Below are positions 17,104-28,085 of a stretch of DNA of 64,000 nt, piece by piece (the stretch's first letter is position 1; each line of letters begins with the position of its first letter). The stretch is from Ruminococcus sp. (lineage in GTDB: Bacteria > Bacillota > Clostridia > Oscillospirales > Ruminococcaceae): the NCBI GenBank assembly GCA_015066935.1, contig SVNK01000001.1, positions 196,400 through 260,399 on the forward strand, read 5' to 3'. The notes under the pieces are model-generated. The model saw only the letters and a list, made by a program, of their open reading frames with translations, did not search any database and was not told the origin of the DNA. The translations under genes and the position numbers were made by a program.

Positions 17104-19248
17104 TTATGCTTCGGGTCCAAGTACTGTAACAAGTCCAAGGAGATACTTCTGGATTTCGAGAGCGTCAAGGTTTGTAACGCCGTCGCCTGTGCTGTAAACG
17201 TCAGCATTGTTTAAGCCGTACCCTGAAATAGGATACTTTGTGGGGTTAGCCTTGTACTGCATGATAAGAACAGCATCAGCAAGGTTAACAATGCCGTCCT
17301 CGTTTGAGTCGCCGTAAACGGGTTCGGGCTGACCGCCGAGACCAAAGATGTTGTAGCTTTCAAGAGTACCGTTTTCGTCGTCGCACCACCAGATCTGAGC
17401 TTCTGCAGATGTGATTCCTGCAGGGATTCCGAGTCCATCGTCTGCTGTTTTCTCACCGTAGAGAGGCACCTGTACAGAGAATGTACCGTCGTTGCCGATA
17501 ACGCCGCTGTATTCAATATTTGTCCACTCAGCACCCATGTAGCCTACACAGCCGTTGATTGTTGAACCTGCCTTACCTGTGAATACGAGGCTGAGTACCT
17601 GTGCAGATTCAGATCTTTCCGAAAGGTCAAGCTTGAATATCTTTGCAGTATCCTCAGGGGGATCTCCAACGTCAGCACCGCCGATTATTGCGATTGCCTC
17701 GATAGCAGTCTTACCGTTTGTTCTTGCAAAGAGATGCTCGATTTCGGAAGGCTCGCCTGCCCATGCAGACTTGATATGCTCTGCGGAGTAATATGCAATG
17801 CCGTCCTTATCGTCGTAGGGCTTGATTTCAGTCCAGTTGTTCCATGAACCGTCAACAACAGCGATAACGGGCTGGTCGCCTGTATACTTGATTGCAACGT
17901 CGCCGCCCTCAAGCATTTTCCATGTAGCGTTGAGACCGGGTGTGCAGTTGCCGTCGGGAGAGAGTGCTGCGTCGATTTCGACAGCCTTGTCGATAAGCTG
18001 AACACCTGTTGTGATGTCCTCGTGTTCGATAACGGGAGACTTTCTCTCGCTTCCCCATACAATAGAGTCATCTGCGAGAACCTCAAGCATTGTGTCAACA
18101 ACGGTTTCCGAACCCTCATACCATGTAAGGGACGTTCTGTTGAGGTAGCCGTGAGCCTCGCCGCCGTTGTTTCCTGCAACGTTGTTGTCCCAGAGAACAC
18201 AGGGGATGCCGTATGCCTTTGTAACTTCAAGGTAAGTTTCTGCCCAGTCGCATCTTGCTTCTGTATTATCGTAGTTTGAAGCGCTGAACTCACCGATAAC
18301 AACGGGGATGTCCTTATCGAGGAATGTTTTTCTTACGCCGTCGAGGATAGTTTTAAGCTCGTTTTCATAAGCTGTCGTAAATGTACTGTGGTCCTTTACT
18401 TCCGCATTCATCGTGAAGTTATAGGGTGAATAAGCGTGAACGGAAGCTGCAACGTAATCGTCGCCCTCGGGAATCACGTTCTTCATCATCATAGTTGTAT
18501 CGCTCGATGCACAGTAGCTCGGGAGCATTACAAGACGTGTTTCCGCATAGGGTGAATCGCTCTTTCTTACGATTTCAACAACGTCTGCGTTGAGCTTGTT
18601 GATTGTATCGCACTCAGCCTGAGTGGGTCCCCACCATTCATGATCGGTCTTCGTAGCTCTCGGCTCGTTCATAGACTCGAAAATAAGATGCTGGTCGTAG
18701 TCTGCAAAAGTTTCTGCAAGCTGAGTCCACACACCGCCTACGAAGGGTTTGAGTCTGTCGTAGTCTTCTCCGAGGGTGGGACTGTTCTGCCAGCCTTCCT
18801 CGTGGTGCATATTGAGGATAACGTATAAGCCGCTGTTGTAGCACATATCTACAACTTCCTTGACTCTTGCAAGGTAAGCATCGTCGATTTTGAAGCCGTT
18901 AGACTTGTCAACGTGCTGGAACCAGGTTACAGGTACACGGATTGTATTGAAGCCCTTAGCCTTTACAGCGTCGATCATAGCCTGAGTAGTCTTGGGGTTG
19001 CCCCAGCAGGTTTCGCTCTCAAGACCGTAGCTCTCAAGCGGTTCGCCCTTTGAGGACATATAGGAATCAAGGCTGTTTCCGAGGTTCCATCCGAGCTGCA
19101 TATTTTCTGTAATTTCCCATGCAGTCATAATGTCGGCAGCGTTTGTGGTTTCGGGACTGACAGGTGCGATTCGCAGACTTGCCAGTAAGCACAAAGCTGA
19201 TGTAGAAATACTTACAATACGCTTAATGCTTTTGTTTTCTGAAAACAT
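17104..19248 (-). CDS. GH5 family cellulase/endoglucanase with accessory beta-domains and C-terminal dockerin
   Basis: MQLGWNLGNSLDSYM, FNTIRVPVTWFQHV, LIFESMNEPR, IPVVIGEFSASN; dockerin VYGDSNEDGIVNLADAVLIMQYKANPTKYPISGYGLNNADVYSTGDGVTNLDALEIQKYLLG. Confidence 0.94.
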   Translation of the reverse strand: MFSENKSIKRIVSISTSALCLLASLRIAPVSPETTNAADIMTAWEITENMQLGWNLGNSLDSYMSSKGEPLESYGLESETCWGNPKTTQAMIDAVKAKGFNTIRVPVTWFQHVDKSNGFKIDDAYLARVKEVVDMCYNSGLYVILNMHHEEGWQNSPTLGEDYDRLKPFVGGVWTQLAETFADYDQHLIFESMNEPRATKTDHEWWGPTQAECDTINKLNADVVEIVRKSDSPYAETRLVMLPSYCASSDTTMMMKNVIPEGDDYVAASVHAYSPYNFTMNAEVKDHSTFTTAYENELKTILDGVRKTFLDKDIPVVIGEFSASNYDNTEARCDWAETYLEVTKAYGIPCVLWDNNVAGNNGGEAHGYLNRTSLTWYEGSETVVDTMLEVLADDSIVWGSERKSPVIEHEDITTGVQLIDKAVEIDAALSPDGNCTPGLNATWKMLEGGDVAIKYTGDQPVIAVVDGSWNNWTEIKPYDDKDGIAYYSAEHIKSAWAGEPSEIEHLFARTNGKTAIEAIAIIGGADVGDPPEDTAKIFKLDLSERSESAQVLSLVFTGKAGSTINGCVGYMGAEWTNIEYSGVIGNDGTFSVQVPLYGEKTADDGLGIPAGITSAEAQIWWCDDENGTLESYNIFGLGGQPEPVYGDSNEDGIVNLADAVLIMQYKANPTKYPISGYGLNNADVYSTGDGVTNLDALEIQKYLLGLVTVLGPEA

Positions 19249-19487
19249 AAATATTCCTCCATTTCTTACAGCTGAGCCAGTGCAAAACCCGCTGTATCTC
19301 ATACTATAATTGTATCATGTTGTCCAAAAAGTGTCAATGGAATTTAGCTGTTTTGACATGTAGAATTATTCGCTTGGATATTGTACATTTTGTCTAACCA
19401 AAAAATGCTCTCGGATGACCGTATATTGCGGTTTTATTAAACTGTTAAATGTTTTTTGTATCAGCACCTGTCCGCACAAAAAAAAGA

Positions 19488-19770
19488 GGACGGATTATTA
19501 TCCGTCCTCAGCGTGTCGATAAACATATTTTTTCGGGCGAACACTACCATTGGCATACGCAAAAGGGCAAAATCAAAGATTTTGTTTTTTGCCTAAGTTC
19601 GCCCCTACATTTATAATACGTAAAATAGCCATCTGTAGGGGACGGCGCACCTAACGGGTGCCCGTACCCTCTGTCCTTCGGACATCTCCCTACACGGTAG
19701 GGAGTCACCCGACGTCCCGTTAATATACGGCTTTTTCTACAGTCTGAGGACGGATTATTATCCGTCCTGC
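19488..19770. repeat. Composite GTAGGG-type hairpin element bounded by two GGACGGATTATTATCCGTCC palindromes
   Basis: Direct copies of AGGACGGATTATTATCCGTCCT at both ends; internal 70-bp module identical to 13889-13958; CTCTGTCCTTCGGACATCTCCC submodule. Confidence 0.85.
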
Positions 19771-19794
19771 ATATTGTAATGAAACTGCAAACGG

Positions 19795-20886
19795 CTATTC
19801 TACGCCGTTCTCTGTCGATTCGGACTCCGTAGGAGATGTAATGTCCGCAGAATCGCTTCGTTTCTCGTCCTTATAGACCGTAACAACAAAGCCGTCCACA
19901 TTGTTTCCCGATATTTCGTACTTCAGACCTGTCGGAACGGGAACGCTTGTATCCGTCTCGATACTTCCCACAGACTCAACAAAATAAACCTCATAGTTTT
20001 TACCGTTATGGTCGGAGAATTCGAGGTGCTTTCCCTGATAGGGGTGGTTTCTGACAAGCTCTGTGTACTCTTCAAGACACAGACCCTTGTTCGTCATATA
20101 ATAGGCATGGGGAATTCCCACATAGCGGAAATGCCATGGCTCTGACTGGATTTTCGTGATACTCTGCTTGTCCTCGGTATAGCGGATGATGAAGCCGTAC
20201 TTGTAGCAGTTTTCGGCAAACCATTCATACTCGCCCGTACCGTCGTAATCAACGGGAGCACCCGTACCCTTTTCGTAGCGTGAGAAGTCGAAGGCATATC
20301 CTGTTTCGTGTTCACTGTAACCCGGCTTCGCTACGAGTGTTGACGAATCCTCACCATTGGCGGCAAGATCGTTTTCATAAAGCATCTGCTGGAACTCTCT
20401 TGTACGGTAGGAACCGTAAATCATAAGGTCGCTGATTCCCGTAGCATCATAGAAGCTCTCAATCATCTGAGCCATGGGTTCGTATGCGGCACTGATTATT
20501 TTGTAATCGTAGTCAACGGCGGTGAAGCAGCTTCTGCCTGTTTCGTCGTTTTTTGTAAGGATACTTACGAGGTCCTCGTCGCCTGCGAAGTACTGGTGGT
20601 CCTCATTGACGAGGATGAGGTCGCCCTTATAGGTATTCTTGGTTTTGACAGAAAAATTCTCATAGATAATTTTGTTGGGGTCAGGTTCAGACGTGCTTGG
20701 CTGTGTTGTTTCCTCGGGAATATCGGTTTTGTCGTAGAAATCAGACATTTCTACAGGCTTTGCACGGTCTGCCGCACCTTTTATAATTAAGGCGCCCGAA
20801 GCAAGTGCCACTGCACATATCACAAGTTCTGTAACATGCTTTGCACGGCGTATGCTCTTTTCCTTGCTTATTTTTTTCTTAGCCAT
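19795..20886 (-). CDS. D-alanyl-D-alanine carboxypeptidase (VanY/LAS family)
   Basis: GYSEHETGYAFDFSR and EPWHFRYVGIPHA zinc-peptidase motifs; N-terminal TM. Confidence 0.92.
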   Translation of the reverse strand: MAKKKISKEKSIRRAKHVTELVICAVALASGALIIKGAADRAKPVEMSDFYDKTDIPEETTQPSTSEPDPNKIIYENFSVKTKNTYKGDLILVNEDHQYFAGDEDLVSILTKNDETGRSCFTAVDYDYKIISAAYEPMAQMIESFYDATGISDLMIYGSYRTREFQQMLYENDLAANGEDSSTLVAKPGYSEHETGYAFDFSRYEKGTGAPVDYDGTGEYEWFAENCYKYGFIIRYTEDKQSITKIQSEPWHFRYVGIPHAYYMTNKGLCLEEYTELVRNHPYQGKHLEFSDHNGKNYEVYFVESVGSIETDTSVPVPTGLKYEISGNNVDGFVVTVYKDEKRSDSADITSPTESESTENGVE

Positions 20887-21207
20887 AAAAATACTCCTTG
20901 ATTTGTTTTGTACGTCTTTCCGGGAGACGTTTCCTCACATTTTTGCCTTAACTGTGCCTTTCACGATTCATAATTATTGACTATTATACCACAATCTTTC
21001 TGAAATTTCATCACTTTCAGTCAATATTTGTAAATACAGCCAAAACAGACTGTTAGTCGAAACCGTATTGTAGCACATTTCTACATACCGTCTTCACTCA
21101 AAAATCCTCTTGTGATAAAATTTATCCAAATGACAAATATAGTTTGTAAATATTACACAAATAACGATTTGATTTTTCAATTATTCTCACGATTTTTTAA
21201 AAAGCTC

Positions 21208-21236
21208 TTGAAATAAACGCTCCGTGATGCTATAAT
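21208..21236 (+). promoter_or_regulatory. SigA-type promoter for zinc-ribbon gene
   Basis: TTGAAA-17 nt-TATAAT. Confidence 0.75.
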
Positions 21237-21250
21237 ATATGTAGTATATT

Positions 21251-21333
21251 ATCAGGGTATTGCCTTGCACTTTATAAATGCAAAGCGGTTTTTTGCCGCT
21301 TTTTTGTTTATGGACGCTTATTTCCACCCTGAT
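21251..21333 (+). ncRNA. Candidate structured 5' leader RNA
   Basis: ATCAGGGT/ACCCTGAT enclosing TTGCA..TGCAA and AGCGG..CCGCT hairpins, starting just after predicted TSS. Confidence 0.4.
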
Positions 21334-21418
21334 TTCTTGTATTCACCTTTCCCGTAACGGAATTGTATATATTTCTGAGCCGATTTCTTTCTGCGGCTCT
21401 TTCAAAGGAGTGATCCGG

Positions 21419-23047
21419 ATGATTTGCCCTCAGTGCGGAAACGATAACCCCTCAAAACTTAAATTCTGTGTAAAATGCGGCATGAACCTCGAAAATCCGT
21501 CCGAGGTCAACTATGAACAGGTCGATATGGGCGGCTACCACGCCGAGGAAGACTCCGATTCAGGTAAATTCAGCCTCGGAAGCGGTACGTTCACCATAAG
21601 CGATAACGCTCAGGTTTCAAATATGTCGTCAGACCTCTATACCGCTGAGGAACTTAACGATGACGACGAAGAATTCGATTTCAGCAGCTTCGATGAACCT
21701 TTCATCCCGAAGCTCGATACAGACAGATTGTCACTGCCGGGGGCGTCTTCAATGCGTCCTGCAGCAGGTGCTCCGCAGGTCGGCGGTATGCCTCAGCAGA
21801 ACATGACCGGTGCTCCACAGATGGGCGGTATGCCTCAGCAGAATATGGCAGGTGCTCCACAGATGGGCGGTATGCCTCAGCAGAATATGGCAGGTGCTCC
21901 ACAGATGAGTGGTATGCCTCAGCAGAATATGGCAGGTGCTCCGCAGATGGGTGGTATGCCTCAGCAGAACGGTATGCCATTCTACGGTCAGCCAATGATG
22001 TACCCTCAGCCCCAGATTGTCGGCTATGACCAGAACGGTATGCCTGTTTACGGTCAGCCAATGATGTACCCTCAGCCTCAGATTGTCGGCTATGACCAGA
22101 ACGGTATGCCTGTTTACGGTCAGCCTATGATGTACCCTCAGCCCCAGATTGTCGGCTACGACCAGAACGGTATGCCCATTTACGGTCAGCCTGCTATGTA
22201 CGCTCAGCCTCAGATCGTCGGCTACGACCAGAACGGTATGCCAATCTACGGTCAGCCTGCTATGTACGCTCAGCCTGCAATGCCGCCTCAGCCTGACCCT
22301 ATGTCTCATATGGGCGGTATGCCTCAGCAGCCTGCGGCAGGTGTCCCTCAGATGGGCGGCGTTCCGCAGATGAGTGGTATCCCTCAGATGAACAGTATCC
22401 CGCAGATGGGCGGTATTCCGCCTTACGGTGCTGCTCAGCAGTCTCCTCAGCAAAAGGACAGCGGCAGGGTCGATGTCCCCGACGATTTCTGGAAGTTCTT
22501 CGACGGCGGAAAATCACATAATCCCGAAAAAGATTCCGATAACGACTTCTTCGGCAGAACAGGAAATGAGTTCACAGACGCCTCAGCAAGAAAAAAGTCC
22601 GCTAATAAACACTATATGAGCGATACGCCCCTCGTGGACGCCGATAAGCTCAGTCCCAATACGTCTTCAAAATACAACAGCCTGCTTATGAGAAAAACAG
22701 ATGTTGTGAACGCCGACGACCTTGAAGCTCACGACGATACGAAAAAACAGGATATTATGGGCGTTACACGTGAGGTAGATGCCGAGCGTCTCAATTCCTA
22801 TGAGCACTTCAAAAGCCGCATAAGTATGGGCGATGCAGGTGAAGCCGACGCAGAGGACCTTGAAGCCTATGTCCCCGAACATCAGGAAGCTATCATGTCG
22901 CAGAATATAGATGCCGTCGAGGCTCTCCCCAAGAAGAAAACTACTTACAACGACGAAATCGACTCCATCGAGCTTCCCGAACATATGCAGGCTCGTAAAA
23001 CTACAGCCGTGGAAACTCCCGAAATACCGGGACTCCCCGAAATGTAA
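21419..23047 (+). CDS. Zinc-ribbon protein with Gly/Met/Pro/Gln tandem repeats
   Basis: MICPQCGNDNPSKLKFCVKCGMNL after RBS AAAGGAG; tandem MGGMPQQNMAGAPQ and YDQNGMPVYGQPMMYPQPQIVG units. Confidence 0.85.
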   Translation: MICPQCGNDNPSKLKFCVKCGMNLENPSEVNYEQVDMGGYHAEEDSDSGKFSLGSGTFTISDNAQVSNMSSDLYTAEELNDDDEEFDFSSFDEPFIPKLDTDRLSLPGASSMRPAAGAPQVGGMPQQNMTGAPQMGGMPQQNMAGAPQMGGMPQQNMAGAPQMSGMPQQNMAGAPQMGGMPQQNGMPFYGQPMMYPQPQIVGYDQNGMPVYGQPMMYPQPQIVGYDQNGMPVYGQPMMYPQPQIVGYDQNGMPIYGQPAMYAQPQIVGYDQNGMPIYGQPAMYAQPAMPPQPDPMSHMGGMPQQPAAGVPQMGGVPQMSGIPQMNSIPQMGGIPPYGAAQQSPQQKDSGRVDVPDDFWKFFDGGKSHNPEKDSDNDFFGRTGNEFTDASARKKSANKHYMSDTPLVDADKLSPNTSSKYNSLLMRKTDVVNADDLEAHDDTKKQDIMGVTREVDAERLNSYEHFKSRISMGDAGEADAEDLEAYVPEHQEAIMSQNIDAVEALPKKKTTYNDEIDSIELPEHMQARKTTAVETPEIPGLPEM

Positions 23048-23105
23048 CAAGGTCAATATAATGCAATAACGGGGAAATCCCCCGAATATAAAGGAGAAAT
23101 ATAAA

Positions 23106-23510
23106 ATGAAGAAGTTTTTACAGGAATTCAAGGCATTTGCTCTTAAAGGCAACGTTATGGATATGGCTATCGGTGTTATTATCGGTGCCGCTTTCGGTGC
23201 AATCGTAACATCGTTTACAGAGAGCTTCATCAATCCGCTTATCGCATGTATCGGCGGTACAGAAATCGCCGGAAGAACAGAAATCGGCAATACAGGTCAG
23301 TATCTCGAATGGGGTAACTTCATTACGGCTGTTATCAACTTCCTTATCATGGCTTTCTGTATCTTCCTTATGTTGAAGGGTATCAACAAGCTTATGTCCA
23401 TCGGCAAAAAGAAGGAAGAAGCTGCTCCTCCCAAGCCCGCTGAGCCTTCCAAGGAAGAACTCCTCCTCACAGAAATCAGAGACCTCCTCAAGGAACAGGC
23501 AAACAAGTAA
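23106..23510 (+). CDS. mscL: Large-conductance mechanosensitive channel
   Basis: MKKFLQEFKAFALKGNVMDMAIGVIIGAAFGAIVTSFTESFINPLIA. Confidence 0.97.
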   Translation: MKKFLQEFKAFALKGNVMDMAIGVIIGAAFGAIVTSFTESFINPLIACIGGTEIAGRTEIGNTGQYLEWGNFITAVINFLIMAFCIFLMLKGINKLMSIGKKKEEAAPPKPAEPSKEELLLTEIRDLLKEQANK

Positions 23511-23686
23511 TTTCAAGGGTTGTCTGTATCGGAATCCGTCCCTGTGATTTCAGCGGACGTCTGTACATATCAACCGTGATTGTAAATTTTCTGTAAAATC
23601 AAAGGCTTATTCAACGTGTTTATGTTGAATGAGCCTTTTTTTCGTCCCATTACAGAAGCACTGCGGAGCTTCGGAAGGAGGTAATT

Positions 23687-24328
23687 ATGGAAATTTATGC
23701 TCAGGGAAAAAATATTCCCACTTATTCATTTTCCCGTCTTTTTGTTCAGGGAGAAAATTGTGCCGATACGCTCACATTTGTCGTAGACAGCGTATACGGC
23801 GGAAATATCCTCTCAGACTGCGATTTCTGCATCGTCGGAGTCTCCGATGACCGCTGGGAGGTAATTCAGACACTTATCCCCGAAATCTGCGGCGATAAAA
23901 TTAAACTTGCATGGAAAGTCAGCAAAATCTTTACTCAGAACAGCGGCACCCTCGCTCTCGAACTGAGAGCGTCCCGCAACGACGAGCTTGTCCTCAAATA
24001 CGAAATGGAACCCGTTTACGTCAGAAAAACTCTTCACGGCGAAAACGCTCCGCTGCCCGATACGTCGGAGCAGATTATTTCGGATATTATTCAGACTGCT
24101 TCGGACAGCGTCGCTGTCATCGACGAGGAGAAAAATAACGCTCTCGATGAACTTCAGTCAAAAATGGACGCTTTCAATCTCGACGAAACTAACGAAAGAC
24201 TCGACAGAATCGAAGAAGATACGGCTGTGTATCTCGCACGTCCCGAGGTTGTCGCTCTCACTCAGGCTCAGTACGACGCCATTTCACCAAAAAAAGATTC
24301 GCTCTATGTAATTGTTGAGGAGGTTTAA
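23687..24328 (+). CDS. Phage baseplate/tail-like structural protein (BppU-like N-terminus suspected)
   Basis: MEIYAQGKNIPTYSFSRLFVQGENCADTLTFVVDSVYGG.. plus C-terminal coiled region and ALTQAQYDAISPKKDSLYVIVEE typical of tail-fibre hinge. Confidence 0.55.
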   Translation: MEIYAQGKNIPTYSFSRLFVQGENCADTLTFVVDSVYGGNILSDCDFCIVGVSDDRWEVIQTLIPEICGDKIKLAWKVSKIFTQNSGTLALELRASRNDELVLKYEMEPVYVRKTLHGENAPLPDTSEQIISDIIQTASDSVAVIDEEKNNALDELQSKMDAFNLDETNERLDRIEEDTAVYLARPEVVALTQAQYDAISPKKDSLYVIVEEV

Positions 24329-24329
24329 T

Positions 24330-25268
24330 ATGACAGGTACAGGTATTCAGTCAGACCCATATATCATTACGTCCGCTGAGGAACTCTACGAAATCAGTAC
24401 CCTCGGAGACGGCGACACCTATTTCAGACTCGGTTCGGATATCGACTTCAACGGTACTCCCTACGCCGAAAAATTCGAACCGATTCCGGTTAAATTCCGT
24501 GAACTCGACGGCAACGGTCACTGCATCAGAAATATTTACATCAATACGCTGTCTTCTGCGTCGGTTTTCAATGTCATCAGGAATTCAAACGGCGCTCAGA
24601 CTGCCATAAAAAATCTCACTCTCGAAAACGTCAGCATTATGGCGTCTTATGTGAACCTTTTCACAAGCGGTTCAGGCAGCAACGTGGTCAATCTTTACGG
24701 CTGCACCCTCCTGCTGGACCTCTCACAAAGTGTTGCAATCTCTTCAAATTCAAGCTACGGAAGCCTTATCTGCAATAACTACGTAACGGTGAACTACGAA
24801 CTCTGTACCGTAAGCATAAATGCTCTTATGAGAACTCCGTTTCCCATTATCAGCCGTGCGAACTTCTACAGAAGTCACCTCTGCCTCGACCTCGATATTA
24901 TCAGCGATATCAGTTCTTATGTGCAGTCGGTTGCCGTTTTCGACAACTCCAAACTCACCGACTCCTACCTCACAGGCAGTATCAGCTACCGTGACAGCGG
25001 CGACGTCAATTTCTTCCAGATTGCAAACTACCTCTGCGTCGCCCAGAATTTCTATATGGCAATCGAACTTGTGGGACGTTCCATGTTCTACTGTGATATG
25101 TCAACAAAAACAGACTGCTTCTTCGACAGCGAACTTATGAACGGTGCGGTCCACAACCAGTACAGCAGCTCAAACTGCAATAAGTTCCACGCTCTCACCA
25201 CCGCCCAGTGCAAGGACGCAGACTACCTCAATTCTATCGGATTTATCTGCGCAGGTGACTCGCCATGA
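24330..25268 (+). CDS. Tail-fibre/GLUG-like beta-repeat protein
   Basis: MTGTGIQSDPYIITSAEELYEISTLGDGDTYFRLGSDIDFNGT; RBS GAGGAGG; coupled to preceding ORF. Confidence 0.55.
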   Translation: MTGTGIQSDPYIITSAEELYEISTLGDGDTYFRLGSDIDFNGTPYAEKFEPIPVKFRELDGNGHCIRNIYINTLSSASVFNVIRNSNGAQTAIKNLTLENVSIMASYVNLFTSGSGSNVVNLYGCTLLLDLSQSVAISSNSSYGSLICNNYVTVNYELCTVSINALMRTPFPIISRANFYRSHLCLDLDIISDISSYVQSVAVFDNSKLTDSYLTGSISYRDSGDVNFFQIANYLCVAQNFYMAIELVGRSMFYCDMSTKTDCFFDSELMNGAVHNQYSSSNCNKFHALTTAQCKDADYLNSIGFICAGDSP

Positions 25269-25681
25269 GTATGTTCATAATCGAGGGAAATAATAACGGC
25301 TATCCCTGTATTCCCGAACTTACAAACAGCTTTGCCGTCATCCACAAGGCTCCCTTCTGGGACTTTTCTATGAAACTTTCGGATACCCTCAATAACGGCT
25401 ACCCCGTTATGATTCAGACTCCCGTCCCCGCAAGAACTTCCGATATGAAACCTGTCTTCCCCGATTTCTATATGCACTGCCTCGGCGAGGAATTTAACTG
25501 CGGCTATCCGTGTATACTTAAACTGGAGAATATCAGGCGTTCTGTCTTTTCGCACCTCTTCTTCAATAACCACCATGTCTCACGTCTTTTCTTCGGCTCT
25601 GAAGAACCTTCTGCCGCCTATTGCAACGGCCGCAAAGTCTACGGCAGAACCTATATACAGCATAAATCGCAGTTATCCTAG
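25265..25681 (+). CDS. Hypothetical protein, third gene of tail-like cassette
   Basis: ATGA overlap with preceding ORF; triplicated N-G-Y-P motif (NNNGYPCIPEL, LNNGYPVMIQT, FNCGYPCILKL). Confidence 0.55.
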   Translation: MSMFIIEGNNNGYPCIPELTNSFAVIHKAPFWDFSMKLSDTLNNGYPVMIQTPVPARTSDMKPVFPDFYMHCLGEEFNCGYPCILKLENIRRSVFSHLFFNNHHVSRLFFGSEEPSAAYCNGRKVYGRTYIQHKSQLS

Positions 25682-25697
25682 TACCACCAGACCTATC

Positions 25698-25903
25698 GGG
25701 GAAAACCTTTCTGAGGAAAGGTTCTTCCCCGAACCCCTTTCCAAAGACTTTTAATACAAATTTCAGTGAGACAGGGCACTTATCATACAAACTAAAAAAT
25801 TTCCAAGTATATCAGCGTGCCCTGTCTCACTGAAATTTCATACTGAAAGTTTTAGGGAGGGAGTTTGAGGGAGGACCCTTTTTCAAAAGGGTCTCCCTCA
25901 ATA
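25698..25903. repeat. Large palindromic element, copy 2 (orientation B)
   Basis: GGGGAAAACCTTTCTGAGGAAAGGTT...CAGTGAGACAGGGCAC...GTGCCCTGTCTCACTG...CCCTTTTTCAAAAGGG. Confidence 0.9.
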
Positions 25904-25991
25904 AGTTTTGATGATACTATAATAAACTCCGATTCGTGCGAAGGGTTATTTGTGCAAAATTCCGAAAATTGAGAAAAGTTTGTGAATGTAC

Positions 25992-26019
25992 TTGATTTAT
26001 TAAAAAAACATGGTAAAAT
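25992..26019 (+). promoter_or_regulatory. Predicted promoter of groESL
   Basis: TTGATT-16-TAAAAT immediately before CIRCE. Confidence 0.6.
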
Positions 26020-26023
26020 ATAG

Positions 26024-26050
26024 TTAGCACTCAATTAAAGAGAGTGCTAA
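26024..26050 (+). promoter_or_regulatory. CIRCE element (HrcA operator)
   Basis: Perfect TTAGCACTC-N9-GAGTGCTAA. Confidence 0.97.
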
Positions 26051-26077
26051 ACCAAACAGTTTCAGGAGGTATATATA

Positions 26078-26350
26078 ATGAATATCAGACCTTTACAGGA
26101 CAGAATCGTTGTAAAAATGGTTGAGGCTGAGGAGACTACAAAGGGCGGCATTATTCTTTCAGGCTCCGCAAAGGAGAAGCCTGAGGTTGCTGAGGTAGTA
26201 GAAGTAGGTCCGGGTACTTCCGACGTTAAAATGGAAGTAAAAAAGGGCGACAAGGTTCTTATTTCGAAATATTCGGGAACAAATGTAAAGCTTGAGGGCG
26301 AAGAGTACATCATCGTTAAGATGGAGGACGTTCTCGCAGTTGTAGACTGA
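26078..26350 (+). CDS. groES: Co-chaperonin GroES
   Basis: MNIRPLQDRIVVKMVEAEETTKGGIILSGSAKEKPEVAEVVEVGPG. Confidence 0.98.
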   Translation: MNIRPLQDRIVVKMVEAEETTKGGIILSGSAKEKPEVAEVVEVGPGTSDVKMEVKKGDKVLISKYSGTNVKLEGEEYIIVKMEDVLAVVD

Positions 26351-26402
26351 GCTTGAAACTCTTTCACAGGTTCACATTTCATAATATATTATAAGGAGTT
26401 AG

Positions 26403-28031
<1,629 letters not shown>

Positions 28032-28085
28032 TAAGTAAAACTAAACCCGTTTAACTGTAACGTTTTAAAGGAGTTTTACATGCAT

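Noticed and set aside
21278-21418. N-terminal extension of the zinc-ribbon ORF (MQSGFLPLFCLWTLISTL...)
   Set aside because: Falls within the structured leader; the zinc-ribbon start at 21419 has a good RBS.
21749-22453. 234-aa repetitive ORF antisense to the zinc-ribbon repeats
   Set aside because: Open only because the tandem repeat lacks stops in that frame; mirror of the coding repeat.
23687-25681. Complete prophage
   Set aside because: Only three tail-like ORFs; no integrase, terminase, portal, capsid or lysis genes around them.
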